Shown one piece after another: positions 54,002-64,000 of a DNA stretch of 64,000 bases. The notes beneath the pieces are model-generated. The model searched no databases. It was not told the DNA's origin and saw only the letters and a program-made list of their open reading frames with translations. Position 1 is the stretch's first letter. Every line of letters starts with the position of its first letter. The position numbers were made by a program, and so were the translations under genes. The stretch is from Tricholomella constricta (Eukaryota > Basidiomycota > Agaricomycetes > Agaricales > Lyophyllaceae), in NCBI GenBank assembly GCA_013368375.1, contig JAACJP010000051.1, positions 1 to 64,000 on the forward strand, given 5' to 3'.

Positions 54002-56322
54002 ATGGACCCAGCACGCTACCGTACTAGGCTCTTCCTCGACCTCTGCCGGACAATACTGCTTCCTGTGCTTGTCCTTTTTACCGCCTTGAGAATTTTCCAA
54101 CACCGCCTTGAATTCCTCACGATTCCTGTGTATTTTATTTTCATCATCACTTGGGCGTCTGCGAAAGGTGCTATAACGAAATACATCCAAGATCGCGACG
54201 CGGAGCGCCGAGGTGCTAAAGCCATTCCCCGGATCGTCGGGAAATGGCCAGGAAACATTGATGTCCTCATCAAAATGTTGAAGGCCTTCAAAACGAGCTA
54301 TGTGCTCGATGTATACCTCAAGCTCTTCGAAGAGTATCAATGCACAACGCTCAACACCCGGATATTGTGGTCTGACAACGTGTGTTCTCTTTTGTACTTG
54401 CTGAAGGGGAGCCAGGTAAAATTGAGCTCGAAATCACTTTCTTCCATTAGATAATATCCATGGATCAGGAGCATGCCAAATTTGTCCTGGCAACTGGATT
54501 TCATCACTTTTGGAGAGGTCGCATGCAAAAAGAGCGCATGTTAGTCACCGTCTATTTTTTTCTTATCCCTATCCTTTCAACCTCCACATCAGGGAAACGT
54601 TCTTAGGCCAAGGTATCTTCAATCGCGATGACGAGGTCAGTAGAAGCTGGCCTTGCTGTGATGCCTTGACTAACTACGACTCGTAGGTCTGGAAAATGGT
54701 TTGTCGTCGCGTGTTCTTGACGTTAGGAGATTGTAACGACCCAATTCGTACAGCATCGTAGCACGGCACGACCTTTTTTTGCTCGTGACCGGATATCGGA
54801 TTTCGAGATCTTTGAAAGGCATTGCGCACGGACAATAGCACACTTGTCTGCCTCTGAATCCGCTAACCAACCCAGCGAGGCCCAAGATCTCTTCGCTCGT
54901 TTCACGATAGATGCGGCGTCCGAGTTTTTGTTTGGTAAAAATTTGGATACGCTCTCCGCAGCTTTGCCGGTTCCAGGGAAGACACCTGTGGGTCCCAAGG
55001 GCTCAGCCACCCTGGATGAATGGGGCTCGTTCACTGGTGCATTCGAAATGGCTCAGCAGATTGTTACGACGAGGGCCCGGATCGGATACCTCTGGCCTCT
55101 GTATGAGCTGTTCGGTGACAAAACACAACCATACGTCAAGGTCATACAGACGTGGTTGGATCCTCTTGTGAAGCAGGCCTTGGAGGATAAAGCATTGTCG
55201 CAAAGGGCTGGCATCACAAGCCCCACCGCAGACAAAACCTTTTTACAACATCTAGTCGATAGTACCGAAGGTGACTCCTTTTTGCCACTCAACTGTGTAC
55301 GAATAGTCTAACCTCTGGGTAGATGCCATTTTGATCCGTGATCAATTGTTAAGCATGCTCCTTGCAGCGAGGGACACAGTTCGTACCACTCGCTGACCTG
55401 ACCATCCATCGCCGCTCATATACCCTTCATTAAGACTGCGTGCGTTTTGACCTACATCACATACTTCATGGCAGTGTATCCGCACGTCGCGGAACGATTA
55501 CGTGCCGAAATATTGGAGCACTGCAAACCTCGTGCGCCCCCCACCTACGAAACGATCAAGGATCTCAAATATAGTGCGTGCCGGCCCTTTCCAATCCATC
55601 GCGACATGCATTGCAGGTTCTGATGGTTATCTCGGGACCTCCAGTGCGAGCAGTCATCAACGAGACAATGCGGCTATTCCCCCCTGTGCCTTTAAACGTC
55701 CGCGAGTCGCGGGCGGCGTCGTGCGTGCTTCCGCCTTCGGACCCCACGTATCCTGAAGAGGACCGGCGCCCGCTGTACATACCGGGCTCGACCACCATCA
55801 TATACCTCCCGCTCATCTTTCAGAGGAACAAGGCGTTGTGGGGACCTGATGCTGACGAGTTCGACCCGGATCGGTGGTTGCAGCCCGAACGGATCGCGAG
55901 ATTTGTGGCTAATCCCGCTATGTTCGCGCCGTTCAGCGCAGGCCCGCGGATAGTGAGCACCTCACCAAATTTTCTTGCGATGTACGGATGCTTACGATCA
56001 TACTGGTGATGGTAGTGCATTGGGCAGAACTATGCCTACAACGAGATATCGTACTTCCTCGTCCGGCTGCTGCAGCAGTTCGACAGGTTTACGTTGGCAC
56101 CGGAGGTTCAGCCCGAGGGGTCGTTGCCCCCGCCGGAATGGAAAGAGCGAAATGGACGGCAGGCAATTGAGAAAATCTGGCCTGCGGCTGCGATGACTCT
56201 CTATGTCAAGGTCAGCGTCTACCGTAATACTTATAAAAATTTGAGTATACTCTGACGGGGTATCTTTCGCCGTGTTCGTGCAGGGCGGGATGTGGGTCCG
56301 TTTTCACAAGGCCAATTCATGA
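54002..56322 (+). CDS. Cytochrome P450 monooxygenase (microsomal type)
   Basis: A hydrophobic N-terminus follows MDPARYRTRLFLDLC, with VLVLFTALRIF and IPVYFIFIITWA as membrane segments, so ER anchoring is likely. Ten or so exons are joined by short introns. The I-helix reads AARDTTACVLTY after splicing out a GTTCGT...TTAAG intron near 55380-55433. The ExxR motif is ETMRLFPPV, and FDPDRWL stands for the PERF region. The heme-binding loop FSAGPRICIG is split: the intron at about 55951-56020 separates GPRI from the cysteine codon, so the unspliced frame seems to lack the ligand. It ends GGMWVRFHKANS at 56322. It resembles the CYP63/CYP5150-type expansions of basidiomycetes; the substrate is unknown. 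Confidence 0.88.
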
Positions 56323-56344
56323 TACCAAACACGCAGCGGACGTT

Positions 56345-56996
56345 ATGCTCGACCTTCTATATATAATCTTCCCGGGCCTCGCCGATGCAACCTTGCCGTC
56401 TACGGCGCTCAAGGAAAGCTTCGAGTGTTGTAACCGAGGGCGGCTGGTGTCCAACATTTTCGCCCTGGAATGGCGTCTCTACCTCTACTATACTGTGTGC
56501 GGATTGGGACTAGTTTCTTACATTTTGGGAGCCAAAGGACCATACTTCCATCAGGGTTTCCATTGAGGTTTCCGAATGTCCTGCCGGTGGGGGGACTCGT
56601 GATACCATCGATGTTAAGGCCTCCACCTACCAGCTTCGAGGAGGTATACACTTCTTTTTACGACTAATTACGGAGAACAATACTATGTAGAAATCTTACG
56701 CTCTTGAATGGAAATACTGTGTCACAGCAGAAAACATAAGATTGAGCGTTCGTAAGTATAACATTGATTCAAGATAAGCGAAGAATGGCACGTGTATCGG
56801 GCGACTTGATGTATGTAGGTAAGTAAGGCTTCGGCGATTGATTCATGGGTGGTTGAGATACAATAGATGCGTAGTAGTGTATATTGGTGAGTAAGTTGAG
56901 AAGTGTGCTGATGGGTAAATGCAAGGTGATTGTGCGGTGTCATGGTGGATAAAGCGGAACAAGATGGAGATGCAGAGAAACGTGTGGTGAGGTCGG
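56345..56996. other. Unresolved segment with a possible gene fragment
   Basis: Two overlapping plus-strand frames (56345-56566 and 56470-56667) encode hydrophobic stretches such as LEWRLYLYYTVCGLGLVSYIL and a Pro-rich piece. They could be the start of another membrane protein, but no continuation follows. 56670-56996 is AT-rich with no feature beyond the 3' end of the minus-strand gene. Confidence 0.3.
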
Positions 56997-57708
56997 CTAG
57001 TAACGGCCAACACAGTCATAGCAAGTAGTCGAGGCACTGAGTATTTCTTTCAATGACAAAGAAGTGTCGCAAGGATCGATCAGAACACACCTCTCAATGT
57101 TCTCCGTGCAGCAGTTTCGACAGACGGTCCTACCGCATCCCAGAGTGAGATCGTGTTCCCCGAGACTCTGCAGCCAGCTATCCGCAGAATAGTCTGTACT
57201 GTCTTCGTCCGCGGCTTTTCGTCTCTTCTCACCACTCGCAACGACGGTCGGCGCGGGCCGCATGGGATCGCCCCAGTTGGTGTTCGCAGAATGGAGGGCA
57301 AGGGCAGTCCGCCGAGGCGATGGTGGGGGCGATGGGGATGGCGTAGGGGACCTGGTCAGATAAGGAGTAGGTGGCATGGAGGTTGGACACGCCGTACACG
57401 TGCGAGAGCAGATCGCACAGGTAGGAGAAGAGCACCTGAAGGCATTGTAGCTCAACTGGCATTGTAGCTGAACTTGGGACATACCGAGCGCAGATAATGA
57501 GTAAACCTTGGGCAGTGTTTAGCGCGCGGTGACACGAAACACAGCTAGGTACAGTGGAGATCGCGACAGGCTTCCTAGTGTCCTTCGATGATGGAAGAAT
57601 ATTGTGGGATGGCGGTAAAGCTATGGCCAATTTCCGTCGCTTTGAAGGCCTTGGTTCTCCCATGTTATATGGCGGTTGAGAAGTAAGAGTGGATTCACTG
57701 TTTAGCAT
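56997..57708 (-). CDS. Cysteine-rich zinc-binding-like protein
   Basis: It starts at MLNSESTLTSQPP (57708; an ATG 12 bases upstream is possible). A basic segment PSKRRKLAIALPP may be a nuclear signal. One intron of about 49 nt (near 57433-57481) is spliced to give CVSCHRALNTAQGLLICARC, then CAICSRTCTACP. A Pro/Ser-rich linker follows, then LGCGRTVCRNCCTENIERC and a terminal CYDC. The paired Cys pattern looks like one or two zinc-binding folds. Similar small proteins are found near other basidiomycete genes, but I cannot assign a function. Confidence 0.7.
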
Positions 57709-57803
57709 GGTGGCCTCCACATGTTATTAGATGACCGTCACAAAAGAAATGACTAGAGTCGGAGAGATGAAACTTTTACTGAAAAGATCTATATCAAAAT
57801 TTT

Positions 57804-57887
57804 ACACCGAAGGGGAATCGAACCCCTGCCGCTTGCTGCCGCATTAATAATGGAAGGCAAGCATGATAACCACTTCACCATCGGTGT
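57804..57887 (-). tRNA. tRNA-Gly(UCC) with a 13-nt intron
   Basis: The minus strand folds into a cloverleaf. The acceptor stem is ACACCGA/TCGGTGT, and the D arm TGGTGAAGTGGTTATCAT is like that of other fungal tRNA-Gly. Anticodon stem CTTGC/GCAAG and loop CTTCCAA carry anticodon TCC. The loop is interrupted after position 37 by TTATTAATGCGGC, at the canonical intron site. The T arm reads GGGGTTCGATTCCCC. The A and B boxes are intact, and a T-run for RNA polymerase III termination follows at about 57796-57803. Confidence 0.92.
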
Positions 57888-57989
57888 TACGTTTGTTTGC
57901 TGTCAACATAACATTAGGTCAAGAGAGTGCTACCCGCAGTCCACTGACATTTTGGAATCGGAATCGCGGTGTGTTTGTGTGCATTCACC

Positions 57990-59905
57990 ATGCAACACTT
58001 CGGCAAGGCTGCCCTTCGTGTCACGAAAAACTACACAAAAGGCTACTCGGATACTCAAGCAAAGGTCCGCGATGCCACCTCGAACGACCCATGGGGGCCG
58101 TCGGGCACCCAGATGAACGAAATTGCGCAGATGACTTACAACCAGTTGAGTTATCGCAGATACATTCGTCGACATGTTCTCCATCTCATACGTGAGCTCT
58201 CTTCTTTAGGGGTGATTTTGTAGAGATCATGGAGATGCTTGATAAACGGCTTAACGACAAGGGAAAGAACTGGCGCCATGTATTCAAGGTGCGTACATCT
58301 TGCCACCGATCGGTGGCGTTGCCGAAATTCACCATACTCACCATATCTTTCGCGGGTTCAAAGAGTCTCACAGTTCTGGACTACTGCCTCCACCAGGGCT
58401 CTGAGAACGTTGTCATCTACTTCCGGGACAATGCCTACATCATCAAGACACTGAAGGAGTTCCAGTATGTTGATGAGGACGGCAAGGATCAAGGGGCCAA
58501 CGTGCGGCAGAAAGCTAAGGACATCACAAACTTGCTTTTGGACGAATCCCGACTTCGCGAGGAACGGCGTGCACGGGCATCCATGCGCGATCGGATGATT
58601 CGGGGTGGTGCTTCAGCGGGGTATGATGAGGACGAGAACGAGAATCGACGCAGGCGCACTAATGACATCCCTAACGTTCAACTGGCCGGGAAACGGCCAA
58701 ACAGGGACGAGGACGAACTCAAGAAGGCGATCGAAGAGAGTAAACGCTCATTAGCTGCGGAGCAGCAATCGGCAGAGGATAGGGATTTACAGAGGGCCCT
58801 CAAATTGAGTGAAGAGGAGGAGACGAAGAGAAAGAATCTCGTGGAAGATTCGAACGCGTCTGCATTGTTCGATGACCAGAACCAACTGTGCGTGTTCCTA
58901 GCCTTTACAGAGATCGTCTGATCCAACTATCTCTCCATATCCACAGACCGCCGCCAACTCCTACTAATCCTTTCCCATTTTCGGACCCTACGCCGTATGC
59001 TGTCGGACTGCAGCCTCAATTTACGCAGATTCAGCCACAGTTTACGCAAATCCAACCCCAGTTCACGTCGTTCAACCCTTATCAACAACAGGCTGAACAA
59101 GAAGCCGCTCAGGTGGGTTCCTCCACAAAACTCCCAGCTTGGTCTCTTTAAAACTTTGTTCATCTAAGGCGGAATACTTGCGCCAGCAACAGATGTTCCT
59201 CCAACAGCAACAGCAGGCACAGCAGCAACAGGCACAACAAGAAGAGTGGCTGCGCCAACAGCAGCTTCTTCAAATGCAGCAGCAGCAACAACAACAACAG
59301 CAGCAGCAGCAGCAGAACAGTTTATTCATCCCCCAGCAGCTTACTGCGCAACCTACCGGCTTTGGGTACGTCTTGGACCGATGATCGCCCATATAGACAC
59401 TCATTATGACCGCATTTGCCAGGTCGAACAATCCCTTTGCCCCTTCCCCGTCCTCCACGCCGTCGTACTCCCCTGTGCAACAGCAAACGCCGTCTTTCAA
59501 CCTTGGGGGCACTTACGACAACCACTCCGACGCGCATCTATCTTCTCTCTCGGCATCGTCACCTGTACCTTCTTCGTCCGCAAATCCTTACCAGAACCAG
59601 CAACAGGGCCAAGGGCAGAAGCAGTTCCAAGTCAAGACTAAGAAGGAGCTCGGGGAAAACGAGCAGCACCTCGCGAACCTGTTCGCGAACAGGGATGACG
59701 GAACCGACACGTTCGGTAATTTCGGCGCATTGAGGTATGTTTATTTTTTTGCGTTTCCAAAAATTGAGCTGACGCGGGCTGTCGTAGATATGGACATACA
59801 GATGCTGGCCGTGTCGTCGCGCAGAAGTCCGGCAATCCCTTCGCTCAACAGCAGCAGCAACAGCACCAGCAGCAAACCAACGAGCGGCCGTTTTTCGACA
59901 TCTAG
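57990..59905 (+). CDS. ENT1: Epsin (ENTH-domain endocytic adaptor)
   Basis: Epsins bind PtdIns(4,5)P2 and ubiquitinated cargo and help form clathrin-coated pits. The ENTH domain spans residues ~10-145: NDPWGPSGTQMNEIAQMTYNQ, then, after intron 58145-58209, GDFVEIMEMLDKRLNDKGKN and, after a second intron (58289-58363), SLTVLDYCLHQGSENVV. Two ubiquitin-interacting motifs follow (DELKKAIEESKRSLA and DRDLQRALKLSEEE). A Pro-rich part with FTQIQPQ repeats and a long poly-Gln tract (59200-59330) come next, and NPF motifs for EH-domain partners occur at NPFPF, NPFAP and the final NPFAQ. It ends NERPFFDI at 59905. ENT1 is used for the family; ENT1 and ENT2 are not distinguishable here. Confidence 0.92.
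59205..59330 (+). repeat. CAG/CAA microsatellite coding poly-Gln in epsin
   Basis: Runs of CAG and CAA encode stretches of up to about 13 Gln inside epsin. Mixed codons limit slippage, but length variation among strains is likely. Confidence 0.85.
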
Positions 59906-60438
59906 TAACGATGGAAGAGTGAAAGCTGGTGAAGATACCACCAGATGTGTTTTCTTATTTTTCCAACATACACTCTTTTTTTCTTCTCGATCTGGTTCCT
60001 TTTCGGTTGTCCTGTCCCTGTCTTTTCTCTTCACCCTACCATTTCAGCCTTTCGGAGCAACTTGTCCACACAGTCCTTCAACATCAGCTTATCTCTCCTC
60101 CCCTCTCCTCCCCTCCCCTTCGTATACGCTCTTCGCCCCCTCCCCTCTCCTTAGCACACCATCCTCTATCCACAGGTTATGTGGCTATGCACAGATGTTT
60201 ATCCATCCTCTACCTGGAACTGAATCGGTCAGCTCTGCTTCTACTCGGTTACTATTTATCGTACCTTTCCTGCGTAAATCTCATTTTTTGTCTTCGCTCG
60301 TCTTTTCCGTGATGTCATGAACTCTAACCAGGTTCTTGCTAAGTACAGTGGCAACGATGAACTGGGCCACCCTAGGCCTCCTGTCTCCACACCATGAGAA
60401 GGTCCTTCGGTGCCAGAGCTTCTCGAAACGATAAGCCC
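59906..60438. other. Pyrimidine-rich 3' flank between convergent genes
   Basis: The epsin 3' region is rich in CTCTCCCCTCCCCT-type runs near 60090-60160. Open frames here reflect that composition and show no domain. The minus-strand gene ends at 60439. Confidence 0.4.
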
Positions 60439-62679
60439 TCAAATCTTCTCAAACGCCAAAACAATCTCTGGTACGCCCTCCAGACCATCCGGAATGAGGT
60501 ACGTCAGGTTGTAATACAACAGATTATTGAGTGCCCCATTCCCATATTCGAACATCCAGGTGCTTTGCGCCACGACGTTTCCGGATAAGGTCAGTCGAAG
60601 CCCTGGGAGCATTGAAGTGCTGTTCGCCATGAACTCCACGCCGAGAGAGACATGCTTGAACCCTGAGATGAGGAACGTCATGATGTTTGAACTACCTGTG
60701 TCCAGGCTTGGGAACGCGCGGGAGGGCGGGTATGAGATGGTTAGAGACTTTGAACTAGCGGTGGCGGATATGCTGCGCGATGTCGAGAAATGCTGCGCGC
60801 GCCCGCAAGATAAGGACACTCGGCTTCAACACGTACGTAAGGGAAAGTATACTGACCGAAATCCAACCGGTCGATGAGTGCCCTGCATCCCAGAGGATGA
60901 CACCGGGGGAGAATTGGCTGGGGTTGATTGCAGGGCCCCCGACAACGTTGCTGTCGACTTCGATGCCGCCGACGCTTAGGCCCGCCTGCGTCCAAGACGT
61001 GTAGTTTCGTGGGTAGGCGATGTTGTCGAATGGAGGGGATACGGCTTGTGCGAAATGAGCATGGCCACGACCTTTAAGTCGAACAAGCTTTGAGCGCACT
61101 GTCGGAGAGACGTATCTGTCATGGAATTTGGAGACGAGGGGCATACTAGAAAGTACCAGCGATTAGTGGACATGTCGAGATGAATCCTGGAAAATTCAGT
61201 ACAGAGCTATAATGGCCGCATCGCCGTAATGCTCGCTTCCGACAAGCGGCGATGGTAGTGGTGCAGAATCATCATCAAGGCCTCCGACAATACCTGCAAT
61301 CTGGACACCCAATATGCCGAAGTAAGATTTCTAATAAAACGAGAGTGTAAGCCTCGCTATTGATACACGACGGATATTGGATAAATACGCACCATGGAGA
61401 ACCCGTACGACCTATCCCAAGGCCCACCCAGGGTCTTTAGCGTTGGATTCCAGAGGTTCCCAACGCTTTCCCAGGTCGTCGCGACTATATCGGCTGCGCG
61501 CCCAGCAATTGTGGAGTTTGCGGGCATGTACCCCCATAGGGAGAGGGCGAAAAGCGTCACGCCTGTGTACGTTGCGGAGTTGAACTGCTCCGTGAAAGGG
61601 GATAAGAAGTGCTTTGCAACGCAGGCAAAAAGGAGGGCAATGTACCTCGCTCAAGGTACCGAACCGGTCGAACTCGGCGATGCCTTGACGCGCCCACTCG
61701 TTGCCCCAGAATGTCATATTCGCGTCACCCATCATGTGGCCGACGTATGTGGCCGACATCACTCGCATGTACCTGTTGTGAAAAAATCAGGGGCTCAGAG
61801 AAAATAAAGCTCGCCAGGGCAGACGCACCATGGATTAGAATATATGGGATAGACTAGGGGAATCTTTGTTAAATATAGTAAGTAGAAGGTCACAAGAACT
61901 CACGATTATCGCCGTCCACGCCGCCGACACGATAGCCATCGCCGACTGTCGCGTTGTACATGCTCTCTTTCATGAGAGCCACGAGGTTTGGCTCCAACAG
62001 GTGCCGAAACTCTTCCATGACGATTATCCACGCCGTAGTCACGAAGAGGCCCATGTTGGAATCGTACGAAGTGTACAGCTAAAGCCCGCATGTCATGTTT
62101 TAATGCCAAGGCAGGTTATCGCGACTGAAGGGGCAAAACGAACCTTCTATGGGTAGACAGCACTTGGATCCGGGGCATCCGGGCGATTCTTAAAGGTTCC
62201 AAACCACAGCGTCGTCGGGTCTGTGAACTGATAAGAAACGCTGAACATGCCATAGCTTCCAATAAGCGATCCGGGCAGTCGTGCGACTGTGAATTAGGAC
62301 CCACACTTCTCGAATTATTTTGGCTGCGGTTGCGACATCGCTGCCTCGTGCGCGCGCCAGAAGCCCTACTGCATACCAGGCGGAGTACCGAGGGGAACTA
62401 AACTGTCATCGAGTTGAGAAAGACTGTTTATCTTCATGGGGGACGATGGAGTCGACATACAAAAAGCGGGGGCCCAAAATTGCTGTCCAAGCCTGACATC
62501 CCATATTCGAAGATGCGCCTTTGGTTTGCAGAGAGGCGGCCAAGGTAGGACGACGAAGGAATTGAGTTGCGTCCACGATGTTCTGGGAGATGCGGCGGTT
62601 CTGAGACTACAGCCCAAGTGCTAGAAACGTGAAGCCAGAAGGCGAGGGAGACAACGAAAAGAGTAGTCGATATCATCAT
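60439..62679 (-). CDS. Secreted protein of unknown function
   Basis: It starts at MMISTTLFVVSLAFWLHVSSTWA, a good signal peptide. Several introns break the frame. Conserved-looking stretches are YAVGLLARARGSDVATAAK, IGSYGMFSVSYQFTDPTTLWFGTF, MRVMSATYVGHMMGDANM, EWARQGIAEFDRFGTLSE followed by FNSATYTGVTLFALSLWG, TLKTLGGPWDRSYGF, and AISPPF/NYTSWTQAGLSVGGIE near the C-terminus. Several N-X-S/T sites fit secretion. The evenly spaced helices with Trp/Tyr/Gly-rich loops suggest an alpha/alpha-barrel fold like those of some glycan-active or isomerase enzymes, but I know no experimental function and do not assign one. Confidence 0.75.
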
Positions 62680-63530
62680 GGTCGCGCTCGTGAAGGGCGG
62701 CAGAGATCGAGATTCCCATGTTTTATATGCGTTTTGCAGAATTCGCCTGTTCAGGGATATGAAGAAGCAAACGGAATCGTCGTTTTCCACATGGCCATGA
62801 TCAGATGGTGTGCAAGACACGGTCCGCAAAAATCGTCCCGGGATATGCTGGGCCGTGCGATAACTGTTCCATTGCGCGCCGACGTGAGCGAGCGGCTCAA
62901 ACGAGAAGTTGTCTCAGTCTGTGGCTGTACTAGTATTGCGAACTAGAGAGTCAAGGATGCTACCAGAAAGGCTGTCGACCTCACCTCAATTTCTTTGCGG
63001 CTGGCAGGGTAACGAAAACGATAGAGTCGCTCAAAAGCCCCGTAGAAGAATCCATCATCAGAGGCTCATAAACTCTATCAGTGAGTGATAAGTCAGTGGC
63101 ACGAAGAAAAACGGATGACCTGGTAGACATGGACAGCCCTAGCATACCTACACCTTGATACCTGGAACTGCCACGCCAAACTCCAGATTAATCGTTTGAA
63201 TGCTCTGAGTAGTCGATTTTTGCTTTCTTCTGAAGGACAGGGCCAGAAATTTAGATTGGACACTTTCAGACCCGGCATTCCAGATATCATCCATTCAATA
63301 TCCAGATTCAGGCACAGCGGAATCGTCGCATGTATCCATGGCTAGTGATGTTTAACCAACTAGCCCCACTCGAGAGTGGGAGTGGGTCTACGGAGACGGA
63401 TGCATCTGCAAATTGACCTTCAACGTGTTTGTACAGCCTTGGGTGTTTGGATGGGTCATCTATGGGTACTGAGGCAAGAGAGAGGCTGGAAAGGGCGGGA
63501 GTTGAGAGGGGGTTGATCAAGGACCCCGGC
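62680..63530. other. Upstream region without a supported gene
   Basis: Short frames on both strands show no domain. The first part should carry the promoter of the secreted-protein gene. Nothing else is recognised up to the repeat that starts near 63535. Confidence 0.4.
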
Positions 63531-63534
63531 ATAT

Positions 63535-64000
63535 GCCTATATAGGTCCGATCCTAAATCATCAGATTTGAACAAAAGTGTCCGCAACATTTTGGACTATT
63601 TTGGGTACGTAGTGTACGCACTAGGATCGGACCTCATCATCCAAGTCAAAAGTGTCCGCAACAAGGATCGGACATAGCTGGCGACTATGGGCGTCCGTAT
63701 AGATCGAACATCGAGTGTGTCCGCAGAGAGGATCAAATACCCAGTGTCCGCGCTGGGATCGAACATTTACCGCGACGGAGTACCCACAAAGTGCAATATG
63801 TACCAGCAAAAATGTCCGCAACTGGACAGGACCTCCCACTTGATGATGTATATGTCCTTTTTTGGATCGGACCTACCTTGGAAAAATGCTCATATGTACG
63901 CTACTTTGGATCGGACATGGGCCCGTTTTCAGACCCAGACACCTATGGTTCCCACTAATTCCCTCCTATTAGAGGTGGATACTTAGTGTAAATCCGCCTA
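63535..64000. repeat. Motif array with GGATCGGAC and GTGTCCGCA
   Basis: GGATCGGAC or close variants (GGATCGAAC, AGATCGAAC) occur near 63625, 63665, 63700, 63761, 63864 and 63908. The inverse GTCCGATCC occurs near 63547. GTGTCCGCA variants occur near 63576, 63650, 63716, 63743 and 63812. Spacing is irregular (30-100 bp). The interspersed short motifs look like the sub-terminal part of a DNA transposon or MITE that continues beyond the window. Confidence 0.6.

Noticed and set aside
58192..58223. 32-nt intron in epsin (HLIR / IMEM junction)
   Set aside because: A 65-nt intron at 58145-58209 restores the conserved YNQGDFVEIMEML sequence of the ENTH domain and fits normal intron length.

Overview
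The window is nuclear DNA of a filamentous basidiomycete, most likely an agaricomycete. The genes are rich in short GT-AG introns of about 45-65 nt. They include fungal orthologues (Cch1 calcium channel, eIF3a, Bud32, epsin), and Ty3/Gypsy chromoviral retrotransposons are abundant. A Rhizoctonia/Ceratobasidium-like host is plausible from general style, but the sequence alone does not prove it.

Layout. 1-2183 is repeat DNA: a purine-rich array, a large imperfect inverted repeat, and a tandem array whose units look like intron-exon modules. 2184-5586 is a multi-exon gene for an acidic Gly/Asp-repeat protein of unknown function, followed by ~90-bp tandem repeats. 6816-32410 is a nested block of five Ty3/Gypsy elements of two lineages. 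Copy 1 (+) and copy 2 (+) belong to a lineage with an extra ~970-codon ORF after the integrase. Element C (-) is a related pol fragment. Elements X and Y (-) belong to a second lineage with gag, pol and ~470-500 bp LTRs. Target-site duplications show that Y jumped into copy 2, and X later jumped into the LTR of Y. X looks structurally intact. From 33300 on the DNA is ordinary genic sequence: a membrane protein, an F-box-like protein, eIF3a (-), Cch1 (-), Bud32 (-), a small conserved protein, a cytochrome P450 (+), a Cys-rich protein (-), an intron-containing tRNA-Gly(UCC) (-), epsin (+) and a secreted protein of unknown function (-). The window ends in another repeat array.

Most striking signal. 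The coding DNA, 3' UTR and LTR of the copy 1/copy 2/C lineage are packed with short perfect inverted repeats (stems 5-11 bp, small loops), one every few tens of bases. Between copies 1 and 2 many stems have changed on both arms so that pairing is kept, sometimes by synonymous changes and once by a C:G to G:C transversion pair. I saw no similar density in X or Y. This points either to selection for a hairpin-string RNA or DNA, or to a copying process that keeps perfecting palindromes.

A second notable signal is in X and Y. The primer-binding site pairs with a segment of the element's own LTR that lies ~28 bp downstream of a TATA box, and the two elements differ by compensatory changes. This suggests Tf1-like self-primed reverse transcription, combined with a -1 frameshift for Gag-Pol. 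The housekeeping genes show no operon-like logic; they are independent neighbours.
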